Notes: generated from the sequence alone by a model not told the origin. A DNA stretch of 64,000 nucleotides from RUG11198 sp964600615 (GCA_964600615.1 CAZRJK010000001.1:1-64000), one strand, 5' to 3'. Shown: positions 8,901 to 16,630, counted from the stretch's first letter. Translations and numbers: made by a program.

Positions 8901-10483
8901 GACTATGGTTAGAAAATATACCAGATATCATCTTAGTAGAAAATCTAGAAAAGAAATATAACATAACTCATACACCATATGATATAGAAGCAATAATTGG
9001 TGAATATGATGCACCAGAAAAGCAAGAACAAGGACTAGTAAAATATAACCTATTAGAAGATGGCAATACACTTATTTATGGTAATGATGGTATAGAAAAG
9101 GAATTCTTAATAAGTACTATAATATACTCAACAACTAAAAATCATTCAACAGAAGAACTAAATTATTTTATTATAGATTATGGCTCAGAGGCTTTAAGAA
9201 AATATCAAGCATTACCACATATAGGTGGAATGGTATTTCAAGGAGAAGAAGAAAAATTTAATAACTTGTTCAAATTAATAAGAAATGAAATTAAAAAAAG
9301 AAAAAAATTATTTACTGATTATGGAGGAGAATATAAAAATTACATCAAGAAAAGTAATGACAAATTACCGTTAATAACAATAATATTTAATAATTATGAC
9401 TCAATATATGAAACAAATCCAGATTTATATGATATTCTTCCAGATTTAGTAAGAGATTCAGAAAGATATGGAATAGTATTCATATTAACAGGAAATTCAA
9501 CAAATTCTATAACCAACAAAATAGCAATTAATTTTAAAAATATTTACGCATTCAAAATGAAAGAACAAAGTGATTATAACGAACTATTTAATGGAAGAAC
9601 AAAATTAAATCCTAAAGATAATATAGGTAGAGGAGTATTAGAAAATGATGGAATTCACGAATTCCAAACAGCAAGTATTATTGAAAACAGTGAAGAATTA
9701 AATGATTTTGTATTAGAATATATATCTAAACAAAAAGAAATAAATAAAGTAAAGGCAAAAATCATACCAATTCTACCAGATTATGTTAGATTTGAAAATA
9801 TACAAGAAAAAGTATCAGATTTAAAAAATATTCCAGTAGGTATAAGCAAGAAAGAATTAGAAATATGCACAATTAATTGCTTTGAAAGTTTAGGAACTCT
9901 AGTATCTTCTAATAAAATAGAAAATACCAAAAATTTTGTACTAAGTTTAATTTCTTTATTCAAATATTTAAAAACCAATTTATACATATTTGATCCAATC
10001 AAACAATTAGAATTAAACACACAATATCATAAGAATTATTTTACTGACAACATAGAAGAGACAATATCAAAAATAACTGAAATGATAAATAAATTAGCAG
10101 AGGAAAAATCAATTCAAGAAGGAATAATATTAATATACAATTTAGATAAATTTATTTCTAACATAAGTGATACACAAATAATAAGTGACTTAAATCAAGC
10201 TATAAAAAAATATGAACATTTCTGCGTAATATCTATAGAAAATGAAAATAAATTTAAAAAATATGAATATGAAGATTGGTTTAAAGATATTTATAATAGT
10301 AATAACGGTATTTGGATAGGAAAAGGAGTAACAGAACAAAATATAATTAAGATGAATAATGTAAATAGAGAAACAATGAAAGAAATTAAAAATGACATGG
10401 GATATCTAATCTCTGAAGGTAGTGGAACTTTAATTAGAACAATTGACTTTATAAGTAAAAACGAAGGTGAAAAAAATGAATAA
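5930..10483 (+). CDS. essC: EssC-type FtsK/SpoIIIE ATPase of a T7SS
   Basis: At 1517 residues this has the length and order of EssC/YukBA, the membrane ATPase that drives WXG100 secretion in Bacillota. An N-terminal forkhead-associated-like part lies at about 100-180 (LLIGNDNNCNII). Two membrane helices follow at about 255-282 and 292-315. The first ATPase module has Walker A GTTGSGKS at 704-711 and Walker B FIICDE ending at E827. A second module near 1046 (IYGNDGIEKEF) and a third near 1315 (VSSNKIENTKNF) have degenerate Walker A loops, as expected for D2 and D3. AGGGTG precedes the ATG. The stop overlaps the next gene by 8 bases. No EsaA, EssA or EssB gene adjoins it. Confidence 0.93.
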   Translation: MKIYLYLTNKIDVFSLPNDVSGSFSFYGAEKETKLINIEARENEWVLYSTTDSSIIINGQSVDNIKIENNAFYVIRKDNNNYLIYISNILEEELLTFKYDQNINLLIGNDNNCNIIYNCEFLKGPIAKINFINDGYYLQKGNNNFVYVNNKKIENQQYKIKIGDTINVYGLKIFFLANLLLINKQGNRLVVNEGLANIARYNFPEQEPNKNIEIKDRELYTKEQYYSKSPRIRRVIETKNIELSNPPQTTEAQTMPLILTIGPMMTMGMMSMVTILNTIIRINSKEATLKNSWPQLVTSGAMILSMILWPVVTRMYNKRMEKKKKAELIQKYGEYLKEKKKELAVETKLQKDILIENLLTTEECLNIIKTKGVNFWDKRIDQDDFLTVRIGIGNEKLDVDIKYPEDGFSVDEDELKKQVDQMKEEYQYIETVPIGYSFSENRVTAIMGKSDKSHVFMNNLLLQLLTYYTYEDLKLVVFTNELNEYYWDYIKYLNHNFDNDRNFRFFSSTTESAKSVAEYLIMEVNKRKDSKEEFPKPHYLIIIDDYNRIKRFDFLREITEAEDNLGFSVVLLEERLSKLPSKCNNFISLGINNQGGILKNSYEKQEQTIFYDEINYNINMMSITNLLSNIPIEFEEGTKHLPEAISFMEMENVGKVEQLNILNRWNMNDPTTSLRAEVGVDEQEDLMFLDLHEKYHGPHGLIAGTTGSGKSEFIITYILSMCINYSPDDVSFILIDYKGGGLALAFENQATGVYLPHLAGTITNLDKAEMDRTLVSIDSEVKRRQQMFNKARDELEESTIDIYKYQKYYKEGRLKEPIPHLFIICDEFAELKSQQPDFMDNLISVARIGRSLGVHLILATQKPSGVVNDQIWSNSKFKVCLKVQDESDSKEMLKKPDAAYIKQPGRFYLQVGFDEYYAQGQSGWCGAKYYPSEKIVKQVDKSVNFLDDCANYIKSIQAGNSIKIEPQGEQLGNILKTIIKVADNVGKKSRRLWLENIPDIILVENLEKKYNITHTPYDIEAIIGEYDAPEKQEQGLVKYNLLEDGNTLIYGNDGIEKEFLISTIIYSTTKNHSTEELNYFIIDYGSEALRKYQALPHIGGMVFQGEEEKFNNLFKLIRNEIKKRKKLFTDYGGEYKNYIKKSNDKLPLITIIFNNYDSIYETNPDLYDILPDLVRDSERYGIVFILTGNSTNSITNKIAINFKNIYAFKMKEQSDYNELFNGRTKLNPKDNIGRGVLENDGIHEFQTASIIENSEELNDFVLEYISKQKEINKVKAKIIPILPDYVRFENIQEKVSDLKNIPVGISKKELEICTINCFESLGTLVSSNKIENTKNFVLSLISLFKYLKTNLYIFDPIKQLELNTQYHKNYFTDNIEETISKITEMINKLAEEKSIQEGIILIYNLDKFISNISDTQIISDLNQAIKKYEHFCVISIENENKFKKYEYEDWFKDIYNSNNGIWIGKGVTEQNIIKMNNVNRETMKEIKNDMGYLISEGSGTLIRTIDFISKNEGEKNE

Positions 10484-10736
10484 TAAAGTATTAATAAAAC
10501 TATTACTACCACAACTAGATAAAAGCTATGATATCCTTATACCAATAAATGAAGTAATATGGAAAGTAAAAAAATTAATAGTCAAATCGATAGGTGATTT
10601 GGAAGGAATACACTTAAATATGAATGATAAATACGTATTAATGAATAAAAATAATAATAGGATTTATAATAATAATGAAATAATATATAATACAGATATA
10701 AGAAATAGTACAGAACTAATATTATTAAAACAATAA
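10476..10736 (+). CDS. esaB: EsaB/YukD-like ubiquitin-fold protein
   Basis: An 86-residue protein with the length, strand pattern and neighbourhood of EsaB/YukD, the small beta-grasp component of T7SSb. The sequence alternates short strands (KVLIKLLLP, YDILIPI) with one helix (VKKLIVKSIGD) and ends in a strand (TELILLK). AAGGTG lies inside the 3' end of essC and the ATG overlaps the essC stop by 8 bases, so translation is probably coupled. A GTG three codons upstream is the worse start, because it forms part of the ribosome-binding site. Confidence 0.75.
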   Translation: MNNKVLIKLLLPQLDKSYDILIPINEVIWKVKKLIVKSIGDLEGIHLNMNDKYVLMNKNNNRIYNNNEIIYNTDIRNSTELILLKQ

Positions 10737-10770
10737 ATGTCAAAAAAAGTGTCAATTTTTTTAAAAAACA

Positions 10771-10799
10771 TTGAACAAACTAATAAAATATAGTATATT
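10771..10799 (+). promoter_or_regulatory. Promoter of the WXG-like substrate gene
   Basis: TTGAAC (10771-10776) and TATATT (10794-10799) are separated by 17 bases. An internal promoter here would allow higher expression of the abundant substrate than of the ATPase. Confidence 0.65.
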
Positions 10800-10854
10800 A
10801 AAGCTATAAGAGTAATCTTATAATAGAAATTTAATTTAATAAGGAGGATAATAA

Positions 10855-11538
10855 ATGGCAAAATTAAATTTTAATATTCAATTATTTAATTCAACAGAAG
10901 ACTTGTATTTTAATCCAGATCAACAACACAAACTAATAATGGGCACAACTTCTGGATTAAATACTTTAATTGAAGGAACTAATGACATGATCCTAGCTTT
11001 AAATAAACTAGCTAGTGAATGGGTTTCACCAGAAGCTGATGTAGTTGGAAATCAAGCAAAAGATAGTTTAAAAGATTTTATTCCTAAATCTCAAAACTAT
11101 GTTGCAAGTATTGGTGGTTGGATGAGATATCATGGAACAAGATTGAACATTGCAAACAAAAGAAACGATGAATTAGAAAAAATGAAAGATGTTGACGGTA
11201 ATATATCATTAAAAGTATTCCAAAAAGAAGGTCCTTGGATCGGTTTGAGAGATACTTCTACTGTTAAAGGCTTAAAACAATATCTAGAAAATGGTTTAGC
11301 TAAAGTTAACAATGGTCTTGGATTAGTTTTAAGAACTGTTGAGTCAAATCCAGATGCTTTTGCACAAGGTGTTGTTCCAAACGACTTACTACCAACTGTT
11401 CAAGAACAGAATGACATAGTAAGTAATTCATTCAAAAATCTTAAAACAAATTTAACAGCAGTTGTATTAAGAATTGATGCTGCTATTAAGGCCGCTGCTG
11501 CAGAAGCTAAAGCAGGTGCAAAAGGCACTAAGTCATAA
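10855..11538 (+). CDS. Candidate T7SS substrate with two WXG100-like helical hairpins
   Basis: A 227-residue protein without signal peptide. The first half forms helix - EWVSPEAD (W56) - helix, like a WXG100 hairpin whose turn carries W-x-[SG]. The second half holds a second pair of long helices (about 137-165 and 180-220), preceded by a literal WIG at 128-130. The C-terminus is Ala/Lys-rich. Canonical WXG100 proteins are about 100 residues, so this looks like a tandem or enlarged version. It has a strong ribosome-binding site (AAGGAGG) and its own promoter. It is codon-richer in GCx and GGx than its neighbours, as expected for a highly expressed protein. Secretion is inferred from position and fold pattern. 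Confidence 0.6.
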   Translation: MAKLNFNIQLFNSTEDLYFNPDQQHKLIMGTTSGLNTLIEGTNDMILALNKLASEWVSPEADVVGNQAKDSLKDFIPKSQNYVASIGGWMRYHGTRLNIANKRNDELEKMKDVDGNISLKVFQKEGPWIGLRDTSTVKGLKQYLENGLAKVNNGLGLVLRTVESNPDAFAQGVVPNDLLPTVQEQNDIVSNSFKNLKTNLTAVVLRIDAAIKAAAAEAKAGAKGTKS

Positions 11539-11594
11539 AGTGTTTAAATAAAAAACTTTTGAAAAAAAGTTTTTTTATTTAAGAGGTGATTATA

Positions 11595-12476
11595 ATGCAA
11601 ATAAATAACAAAAAATTAAAAATTCAGGCAAATATAATAAAAAAAAATATAGAAGATTATGTAGAAGAATATTATAGCCTATATAGTTCATATAAAAATT
11701 TTCTTAGATGTTGGAACGATGGACAAACTGAATCTTTCTCCGAATTAATTAAAGATGAAAAGCAAAAAATAGATATATTCTTTAATGATTTATTTCTTTT
11801 TTGTGAAAAAATAAAATCAATATCTACTTATTATTCCAAAATTGGCAATCGATTAAATTTAATTGAAAATACTGATGGAGATATTGTAAGAGACTATGAA
11901 ATAATAAATAAAAAAATCTTAAAAATAGAAAAAATTATGGAAGATATTAATACAAATTTAATAAATAACAGACAGATAATTAATTCAATAGGGTTAATAA
12001 ACAAAAAAATAAATACTACTAAGCAAAATATACTTAAATCAAAAAAAGAATACACTGAAGCGTATAACTTTATAAATGAGACAGAAGAACAAATAAAAAA
12101 AGATCTATCAAAAACAAATATAATAAGAATTAAAGAAAATGGAATAAATATGGGAAAATTACCCACAATTAGAATAAATTCTTCCAAAATAGGTTTCTTT
12201 GATAATTATGCTCAAATACTAAAAATAATCAAAATAATTACTAGAGATGAAATTCTTTATCATCAAAAAATAACTGAAAGCTTTGAAAAGATAGAATCAT
12301 TATATAAATCGGAGAACAATAAAGAAATAAATAATAAAATTGATACTATAATTAATAATTTTCAAAACATACACCAAAATCACATAAGTTATATTACATT
12401 TTTAGATGAAAAAATTAAAAACCAAATTGACACAACGAGAAAAGCTAAAGAAGATATTAAGAATATAGGTGATTAA
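11595..12476 (+). CDS. Coiled-coil protein with an N-terminal WXG-like hairpin
   Basis: A 293-residue Lys/Ile/Asn-rich protein without membrane segment. The N-terminus runs helix - LRCWNDGQTESF (W40, G43, F48) - helix, which fits the WXG100 turn and following aromatic residue. The remainder is predicted coiled coil. It may be a second substrate, an LXG-like scaffold or a chaperone. I choose ATG 11595, because the GTG at 11586 is itself part of the AGAGGTG ribosome-binding site. The next small gene follows its stop by one base. Confidence 0.5.
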   Translation: MQINNKKLKIQANIIKKNIEDYVEEYYSLYSSYKNFLRCWNDGQTESFSELIKDEKQKIDIFFNDLFLFCEKIKSISTYYSKIGNRLNLIENTDGDIVRDYEIINKKILKIEKIMEDINTNLINNRQIINSIGLINKKINTTKQNILKSKKEYTEAYNFINETEEQIKKDLSKTNIIRIKENGINMGKLPTIRINSSKIGFFDNYAQILKIIKIITRDEILYHQKITESFEKIESLYKSENNKEINNKIDTIINNFQNIHQNHISYITFLDEKIKNQIDTTRKAKEDIKNIGD

Positions 12477-12477
12477 A

Positions 12478-12681
12478 TTGAATAATGAAGAATATGTAAT
12501 TTTAAAGAATAAACTATCAAGCATAAAAATACAAATAAATGAAATAAATAACGATCTTTTAACGTTGAAAAAATCTATTAACAACTCTTTATTAATAGAT
12601 AATGAACCAATAACAAAAAAAGACATTAATGAAACAATAGAAAACAATAATCAAACAATAGAATTAATAAACAATATATAA
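12478..12681 (+). CDS. 67-residue coiled-coil protein, TTG start
   Basis: A tiny helical protein with heptad-like Leu/Ile spacing (ILKNKLSSIKIQINEINNDL). It starts with TTG at 12478, seven bases after an AGGTG that overlaps the stop of the preceding gene. An in-frame GTG at 12469 is part of that ribosome-binding site. Size and position at the end of the T7SS operon suggest a partner of the preceding coiled-coil protein. No family is recognised. Confidence 0.55.
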   Translation: MNNEEYVILKNKLSSIKIQINEINNDLLTLKKSINNSLLIDNEPITKKDINETIENNNQTIELINNI

Positions 12682-12711
12682 AAATACTCGTATTAAATAC
12701 GAGTATTTTTA
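12680..12711. terminator. Bidirectional terminator between convergent units
   Basis: A perfect 13-bp stem (12681-12693 with 12697-12709), a 3-base loop and flanking A and T runs. It separates the T7SS operon from the minus-strand pair that ends at 12725. Confidence 0.85.
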
Positions 12712-12724
12712 TTAACATTACTAA

Positions 12725-13570
12725 TTACTTATTATAATCTATAATAGCTTGATAAAATCCGTTGGCCAAACTAATTCTATCATCAACTGTATCATCACCA
12801 GGACGTTCAAAATTATTACAATAAAATCTTGCAGCATCTGAAACATTACCTATATTTTCAAAATCATTTTTTAAATCCCAATCATTATATTCATATGTAA
12901 TATATTCCAATTGCGTATCTATTTCATACCAATCTTTATCTCTTGCATTACACCAATTAAGAAAATCAGCTTTTTTACTACCATTTTTCCCAGTTACCCA
13001 AGATTTAGTAGCATCATCCCAAAGACCACCAGTCCATTGTACTAGTCCAATTCCACCATATATAGGAACAGCTTTGCTTTCCAATAAATCTTTTCTAGCC
13101 TGTTCTTTATATTCAGAATCATCTCTCCTACTCCAATCAAAGGTTATTATTTCTTCACCAGTCCTTTGATCTAGATATACATTATGTTCATAATCATCAT
13201 GCAATAATCTTTCTGTGTTAGCAGCTGGATTAATTTGAGCACCAGATTCAAATCTAATATTTCCCAAAATAGCAGCATTATGAACATCATCCATACCATA
13301 CTTTTTTAAATAACTATATATATAATTAAGTCTTTGATTAGCCACATCGGTACTTAAACCAAAATCAATATTAGAAATTTCACCTACACTTAATACACTG
13401 GTTAAATCTAAAGTTTCACTATCAACACTACTTGAAGAACTTAATGAATTAGAACTAGTTGAAACAGTTTCTATATTTCCATAATTACCTCTACTTGAAG
13501 AACCAGTTTTACTATCGGTAAATCTTGGAACGGAAAATTCTGAAGATCTAATTCCTTTAATTTGAGACAT
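12725..13570 (-). CDS. Phage-tail-lysozyme-like muralytic protein without signal peptide
   Basis: A 281-residue protein. Residues 1-62 are Ser-rich and disordered. Residues 80-275 match the phage tail lysozyme domain: NAAILGNIRFESGAQINPAA with candidate catalytic E108, then GGIGLVQWTG, the family's second hallmark. Members cleave peptidoglycan glycan strands. There is neither signal peptide nor membrane helix, so export must use another route. It lies convergent with, and adjacent to, the T7SS operon, shares a unit with the gene at 13597, and is far from any phage structural gene. Start supported by AGAGGTGG. The function as T7SS wall-piercing enzyme or effector is inferred. Confidence 0.75.
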   Translation of the reverse strand: MSQIKGIRSSEFSVPRFTDSKTGSSSRGNYGNIETVSTSSNSLSSSSSVDSETLDLTSVLSVGEISNIDFGLSTDVANQRLNYIYSYLKKYGMDDVHNAAILGNIRFESGAQINPAANTERLLHDDYEHNVYLDQRTGEEIITFDWSRRDDSEYKEQARKDLLESKAVPIYGGIGLVQWTGGLWDDATKSWVTGKNGSKKADFLNWCNARDKDWYEIDTQLEYITYEYNDWDLKNDFENIGNVSDAARFYCNNFERPGDDTVDDRISLANGFYQAIIDYNK

Positions 13571-13596
13571 AATTCCACCTCTTACTATTTAACTAA

Positions 13597-13893
13597 TTAT
13601 TGATTATTATTATCATTATTTTCTAATTGAATACTACTATTTTTAAATGTAACTGCTTCTCTAGGAGCAAATCCCATTCCCATTCTGCTAACTTCATTTC
13701 CTTTATCGTCATAGCTAACATCATCTATTCTAACAACATCATCAAAACCATCAACATCTACTATTTCTAAATCTTCTTTATTATTATAATAATTTTTATA
13801 AACTTTATCCTCATTTACAAATCGTCCCTGATGAGCAGAAATTTCATCCATAGCAATCTTACTAAAATCAATTTTTTCGATTCTATTAGACAT
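13597..13893 (-). CDS. Small acidic protein upstream of the lysozyme-like gene
   Basis: A 98-residue, Asp/Asn/Glu-rich soluble protein, probably partly disordered. There is no Cys and no recognised domain. The start at 13893 has GGTGA six bases upstream; an upstream in-frame ATG lies in the -10 region and is rejected. The stop is 26 bases before the lysozyme-like gene, so they form one unit. It could be a chaperone, adaptor or immunity-like partner of that protein. Confidence 0.55.
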   Translation of the reverse strand: MSNRIEKIDFSKIAMDEISAHQGRFVNEDKVYKNYYNNKEDLEIVDVDGFDDVVRIDDVSYDDKGNEVSRMGMGFAPREAVTFKNSSIQLENNDNNNQ

Positions 13894-13904
13894 AATATCA
13901 CCTA

Positions 13905-13913
13905 AATATATCA
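13905..13913 (-). promoter_or_regulatory. Extended -10 promoter, lysozyme-like unit
   Basis: TGATATATT on the minus strand lies 12 bases before the chosen start at 13893, again with a very short leader. Confidence 0.5.
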
Positions 13914-13969
13914 TAGCATAAAAGAGAAAAAAATTCTATCAAATATTTAAATTATTTGACAGAAAAATA

Positions 13970-13978
13970 TGTTATAAT
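13970..13978 (+). promoter_or_regulatory. Extended -10 promoter of vanY
   Basis: TGTTATAAT. A TTGACA at 13956-13961 is only 11 bases upstream, too close for a standard -35. The expected transcript start lies after the ATG at 13981, which supports the ATG at 13999. Confidence 0.6.
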
Positions 13979-13998
13979 ATATGAAAAGGAAGTATATT

Positions 13999-15180
13999 AT
14001 GAGAAGTAAGAAAAGAATTAAAAGAAATAAAAAGAAAAAAATAATTATAATTAGTATAGTATCCATATTATTAATTATATTATCTATATGTGGATACTTA
14101 TTTTATAAATCTAAAGTATTAAAAGTAACATTTAAAAATAATATAGAAATAAATATCAATGAAGAAGCATATAATACAGATTATATTAAGAATATTAAAA
14201 ATGGTAAATTAATTACCAAAAAAGAATTAATAGATACTTCCAAGCTAGGTAAAAAGAAAATAAATATTAAAATAAAAAATTATTTTAATAAAGAAAAGAA
14301 TTATAGCTATATAGTTAATATAATTGATAAAGAACCTCCAATAATAGAATTTAAAGATAAATTAAGTATTACTGAAGGAGAAAAAATAGATTTATTAAAA
14401 GATATTAAAGCTAAAGATAATTCTAATGAAGAGATTAAAGTAACTGTATCAGGAGAATATGATATAAATAAACCAGGCAACTATGAATTGTATTATATTG
14501 CTAAAGATTCAAGTAATAATGAAAAGAAAGAAAAGTTTACTTTAGAAGTAAAAAAGAAAGAAGTAATAGTAAATAACTCCACACCTTCTGATACCACATT
14601 CACTACTTCTAAAGGATATAATGGATATACCAAAAATGGTATTACTTATATCAATGGAGTATTAATAGCAAACAAAACGTATAGATTACCATCTTCATAT
14701 AACCCAGGAGGATTAACCGGAGAAACACAAAATGCCTTTAATAAACTTCATGCAGATGCTGCTAATTTAGGATACAATTTAACTATTGGAAGTGGCTTTA
14801 GATCATATAATACTCAAGCAAATCTATATAATAATTATGTAGCTAGAGATGGTCAAGCAGCAGCAGATACTTACTCAGCTAGAGCAGGACACTCAGAACA
14901 CCAAACTGGATTAGCCTTTGATGTCTGTGAACACACATCACCTGATACATGTATCAATAACGGCTTTGATAATACTAGTCAAGCTAAATGGATAAGTGAA
15001 AACTGTTATAAATATGGTTTAATAGTAAGATATCCTCAAGGCAAAGATGCAATTACAGGATATATGTATGAATCATGGCATTTAAGATATGTAGGAGTAG
15101 ATTTAGCAACTAAATTATATAATAATGGTAATTGGATAACTTTAGAAGAATACTTTGGTATAACAAGTAGATATAGTTAA
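13999..15180 (+). CDS. vanY: Membrane-anchored D-Ala-D-Ala carboxypeptidase (VanY, M15B) with an Ig-like domain
   Basis: A 393-residue protein: Lys/Arg-rich N-terminus and one membrane helix (about 15-35), a DUF5011-type immunoglobulin-like domain (about 110-190, with PPIIEFKDKLSITEGEKIDL and GNYELYYIAKDSSNN), a short Ser/Thr linker, and a C-terminal VanY peptidase. The peptidase shows SGFRSYNTQ, the zinc site HSEHQTGLAFDV and the last zinc ligand in YESWHLRYVG. It trims the terminal D-Ala from peptidoglycan stem peptides outside the membrane. The start at 13999 follows AAGGAAG; the ATG at 13981 precedes the predicted transcript start. Confidence 0.9.
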   Translation: MRSKKRIKRNKKKKIIIISIVSILLIILSICGYLFYKSKVLKVTFKNNIEININEEAYNTDYIKNIKNGKLITKKELIDTSKLGKKKINIKIKNYFNKEKNYSYIVNIIDKEPPIIEFKDKLSITEGEKIDLLKDIKAKDNSNEEIKVTVSGEYDINKPGNYELYYIAKDSSNNEKKEKFTLEVKKKEVIVNNSTPSDTTFTTSKGYNGYTKNGITYINGVLIANKTYRLPSSYNPGGLTGETQNAFNKLHADAANLGYNLTIGSGFRSYNTQANLYNNYVARDGQAAADTYSARAGHSEHQTGLAFDVCEHTSPDTCINNGFDNTSQAKWISENCYKYGLIVRYPQGKDAITGYMYESWHLRYVGVDLATKLYNNGNWITLEEYFGITSRYS

Positions 15181-15203
15181 AACACATTTAAAATGTGTTT
15201 TAA
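15179..15203 (+). terminator. Weak terminator after vanY
   Basis: AAAACACAT pairs with ATGTGTTTT around a short T/A loop, followed by a T/A tail. It starts in the stop codon. Confidence 0.5.
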
Positions 15204-15228
15204 TTATATATAAGAAAGAATGATATAA

Positions 15229-15594
15229 ATGAATAATGAAGAAATAATAAATAATAAATTAGAAGAATTATCTAAATCTAAGTTTAGATCTAGTTTTAAA
15301 CTAAATAAAAAAATGATTGATTATATAGATAATGTAGGTATGAATAAAATACTAGAACATTCTTATGAATTTATAAATAACAGATTAGCGGGAGCAAATC
15401 CAGCAAATGATGGAAAACAAACACCAATGAAAGGACATCCCACCTTTATCGCTCAACATGCTTGTGCCTGCTGTTGTAGAGGCTGTTTAGAGAAGTGGCA
15501 TCATATCCCTAAAGGAAGAAAATTAACTAACAACGAAATAAACTACATAATATCTTTATTAATAGAATGGATAACAAAAGAATATAAAAAATAG
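15229..15594 (+). CDS. DUF4186 family protein
   Basis: A 121-residue protein that closely follows the DUF4186 pattern: the helical stretch FRSSFKLNKKMIDYIDNVGM, then RLAGANPANDGKQTPMKGHP and the Cys/His-rich CACCCRGCLEKWHHIPKGR. The Cys and His residues suggest a metal site. The family has no established function. The ribosome-binding site is poor, and no independent promoter stands out. Confidence 0.88.
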   Translation: MNNEEIINNKLEELSKSKFRSSFKLNKKMIDYIDNVGMNKILEHSYEFINNRLAGANPANDGKQTPMKGHPTFIAQHACACCCRGCLEKWHHIPKGRKLTNNEINYIISLLIEWITKEYKK

Positions 15595-15612
15595 CATTAT
15601 TTAAACTTTTTG

Positions 15613-15641
15613 TTAACATTTTTTTAAAAATATGCTATAAT
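15613..15641 (+). promoter_or_regulatory. Promoter of the Fic gene
   Basis: TTAACA (15613-15618), a 17-base spacer and extended -10 TGCTATAAT (TATAAT 15636-15641). Confidence 0.75.
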
Positions 15642-15668
15642 ATTCCACATTAACAAAAGGGGGATATT

Positions 15669-16568
15669 ATGGGACCAGAAAATTGTTGTAATTTAGAAAA
15701 AGTAAAATATTTTCCATTAGAAGAATATATAAGTAAAATAAACTTAAAATCTGATTTATTATATCATCTAGAAGAAACGTCTAAAGAGTTTGATAAATAC
15801 ATAAAACTATTAAATAATTATGCACCAGAAACAGTAGCTAAATTTCTTATTTATTCATTTCAAAAGGAAATAGAAAAATCAAATTTAATTGAAAATCATA
15901 CAGCCAATTACCTAGAAATAAATGAAAAAAATATTTTTTATGACTCATTAAATATTAATCACCAAAGAATAAAAAATTTACATAGATTTGCTCTCGAACA
16001 AGAAAAAGTAGAAGACTATAGAAAAGATGAAGCATGGGTAGGATATATAGAAAAAGGTAAAGAACATATATACTGGTATGGATCAGAACCCAAAGACATT
16101 AAAAAATTTATGGATGATTATATAAAAGAATATAAAACCAAATCATTATCTCTATTAAATAGTAATCCATTTTTAAAAAGTGCCTTAATAACCTTATTAT
16201 TTATAAGAATTCACCCATTTAGTGATGGTAATGGCAGAACTGCCAGATTATTATATGATATGAAATTTACTGAAATAATAAATAGTATATATAAAACAAA
16301 TTTAAAAATAGCACCATTACATATTTCTAATAGCATACTATTATATCAACCAACATATGTAAATAGAATAGATAATATATATTTTGATGTAGAACACGAT
16401 TGCAATGATGAAATAAATAACTGGTTTGATTTTTGCCTAAATATGACAGATGATCAATTATTCTTTTTAAGTAATGAAATAAAAGAAAGCAGATATAAAC
16501 TAGAACGTTTTGAAAATGAAAATATTAGTAAAAAAATAAAATCAATGAAATTATCTAGGTTACATTAA
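15669..16568 (+). CDS. Fic family protein with N-terminal inhibitory helix
   Basis: A 299-residue Fic-domain protein. The active loop HPFSDGNGRTAR begins at H182 and keeps all residues needed for nucleotide transfer (typically AMP from ATP to a target hydroxyl). An inhibitory motif S/TxxxE(G/N) is present near the N-terminus as SNLIEN (S71-N76), which marks class II, self-inhibited Fic proteins: the Glu blocks the ATP gamma-phosphate site. It is monocistronic with its own promoter. No antitoxin gene lies beside it, in line with inhibition in cis. The target is unknown. Confidence 0.9.
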   Translation: MGPENCCNLEKVKYFPLEEYISKINLKSDLLYHLEETSKEFDKYIKLLNNYAPETVAKFLIYSFQKEIEKSNLIENHTANYLEINEKNIFYDSLNINHQRIKNLHRFALEQEKVEDYRKDEAWVGYIEKGKEHIYWYGSEPKDIKKFMDDYIKEYKTKSLSLLNSNPFLKSALITLLFIRIHPFSDGNGRTARLLYDMKFTEIINSIYKTNLKIAPLHISNSILLYQPTYVNRIDNIYFDVEHDCNDEINNWFDFCLNMTDDQLFFLSNEIKESRYKLERFENENISKKIKSMKLSRLH

Positions 16569-16602
16569 AATAAAGAAATAGCATGAATAATGCTATTTTC
16601 TT

Positions 16603-16630
16603 TTGAAATAATAATATTATATGATATAAT
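16603..16630 (+). promoter_or_regulatory. Promoter of the gpx-trxB-trxA operon
   Basis: TTGAAA (16603-16608), a 16-base spacer and extended -10 TGATATAAT (TATAAT 16625-16630). Confidence 0.75.

Noticed and set aside
10467..10475. GTG start of the esaB-like gene three codons upstream
   Set aside because: The GTG is part of the AAGGTG ribosome-binding site. The same holds for GTG starts at 11586, 12469, 24817, 36665, 43695 and 58208.
12725..13570. Prophage remnant because of the phage-lysozyme-like domain
   Set aside because: There are no capsid, tail, integrase or terminase genes nearby, and base use is like the neighbours.
13956..13961. TTGACA as -35 of vanY
   Set aside because: It lies only 11 bases before TATAAT; the extended -10 alone explains the promoter.
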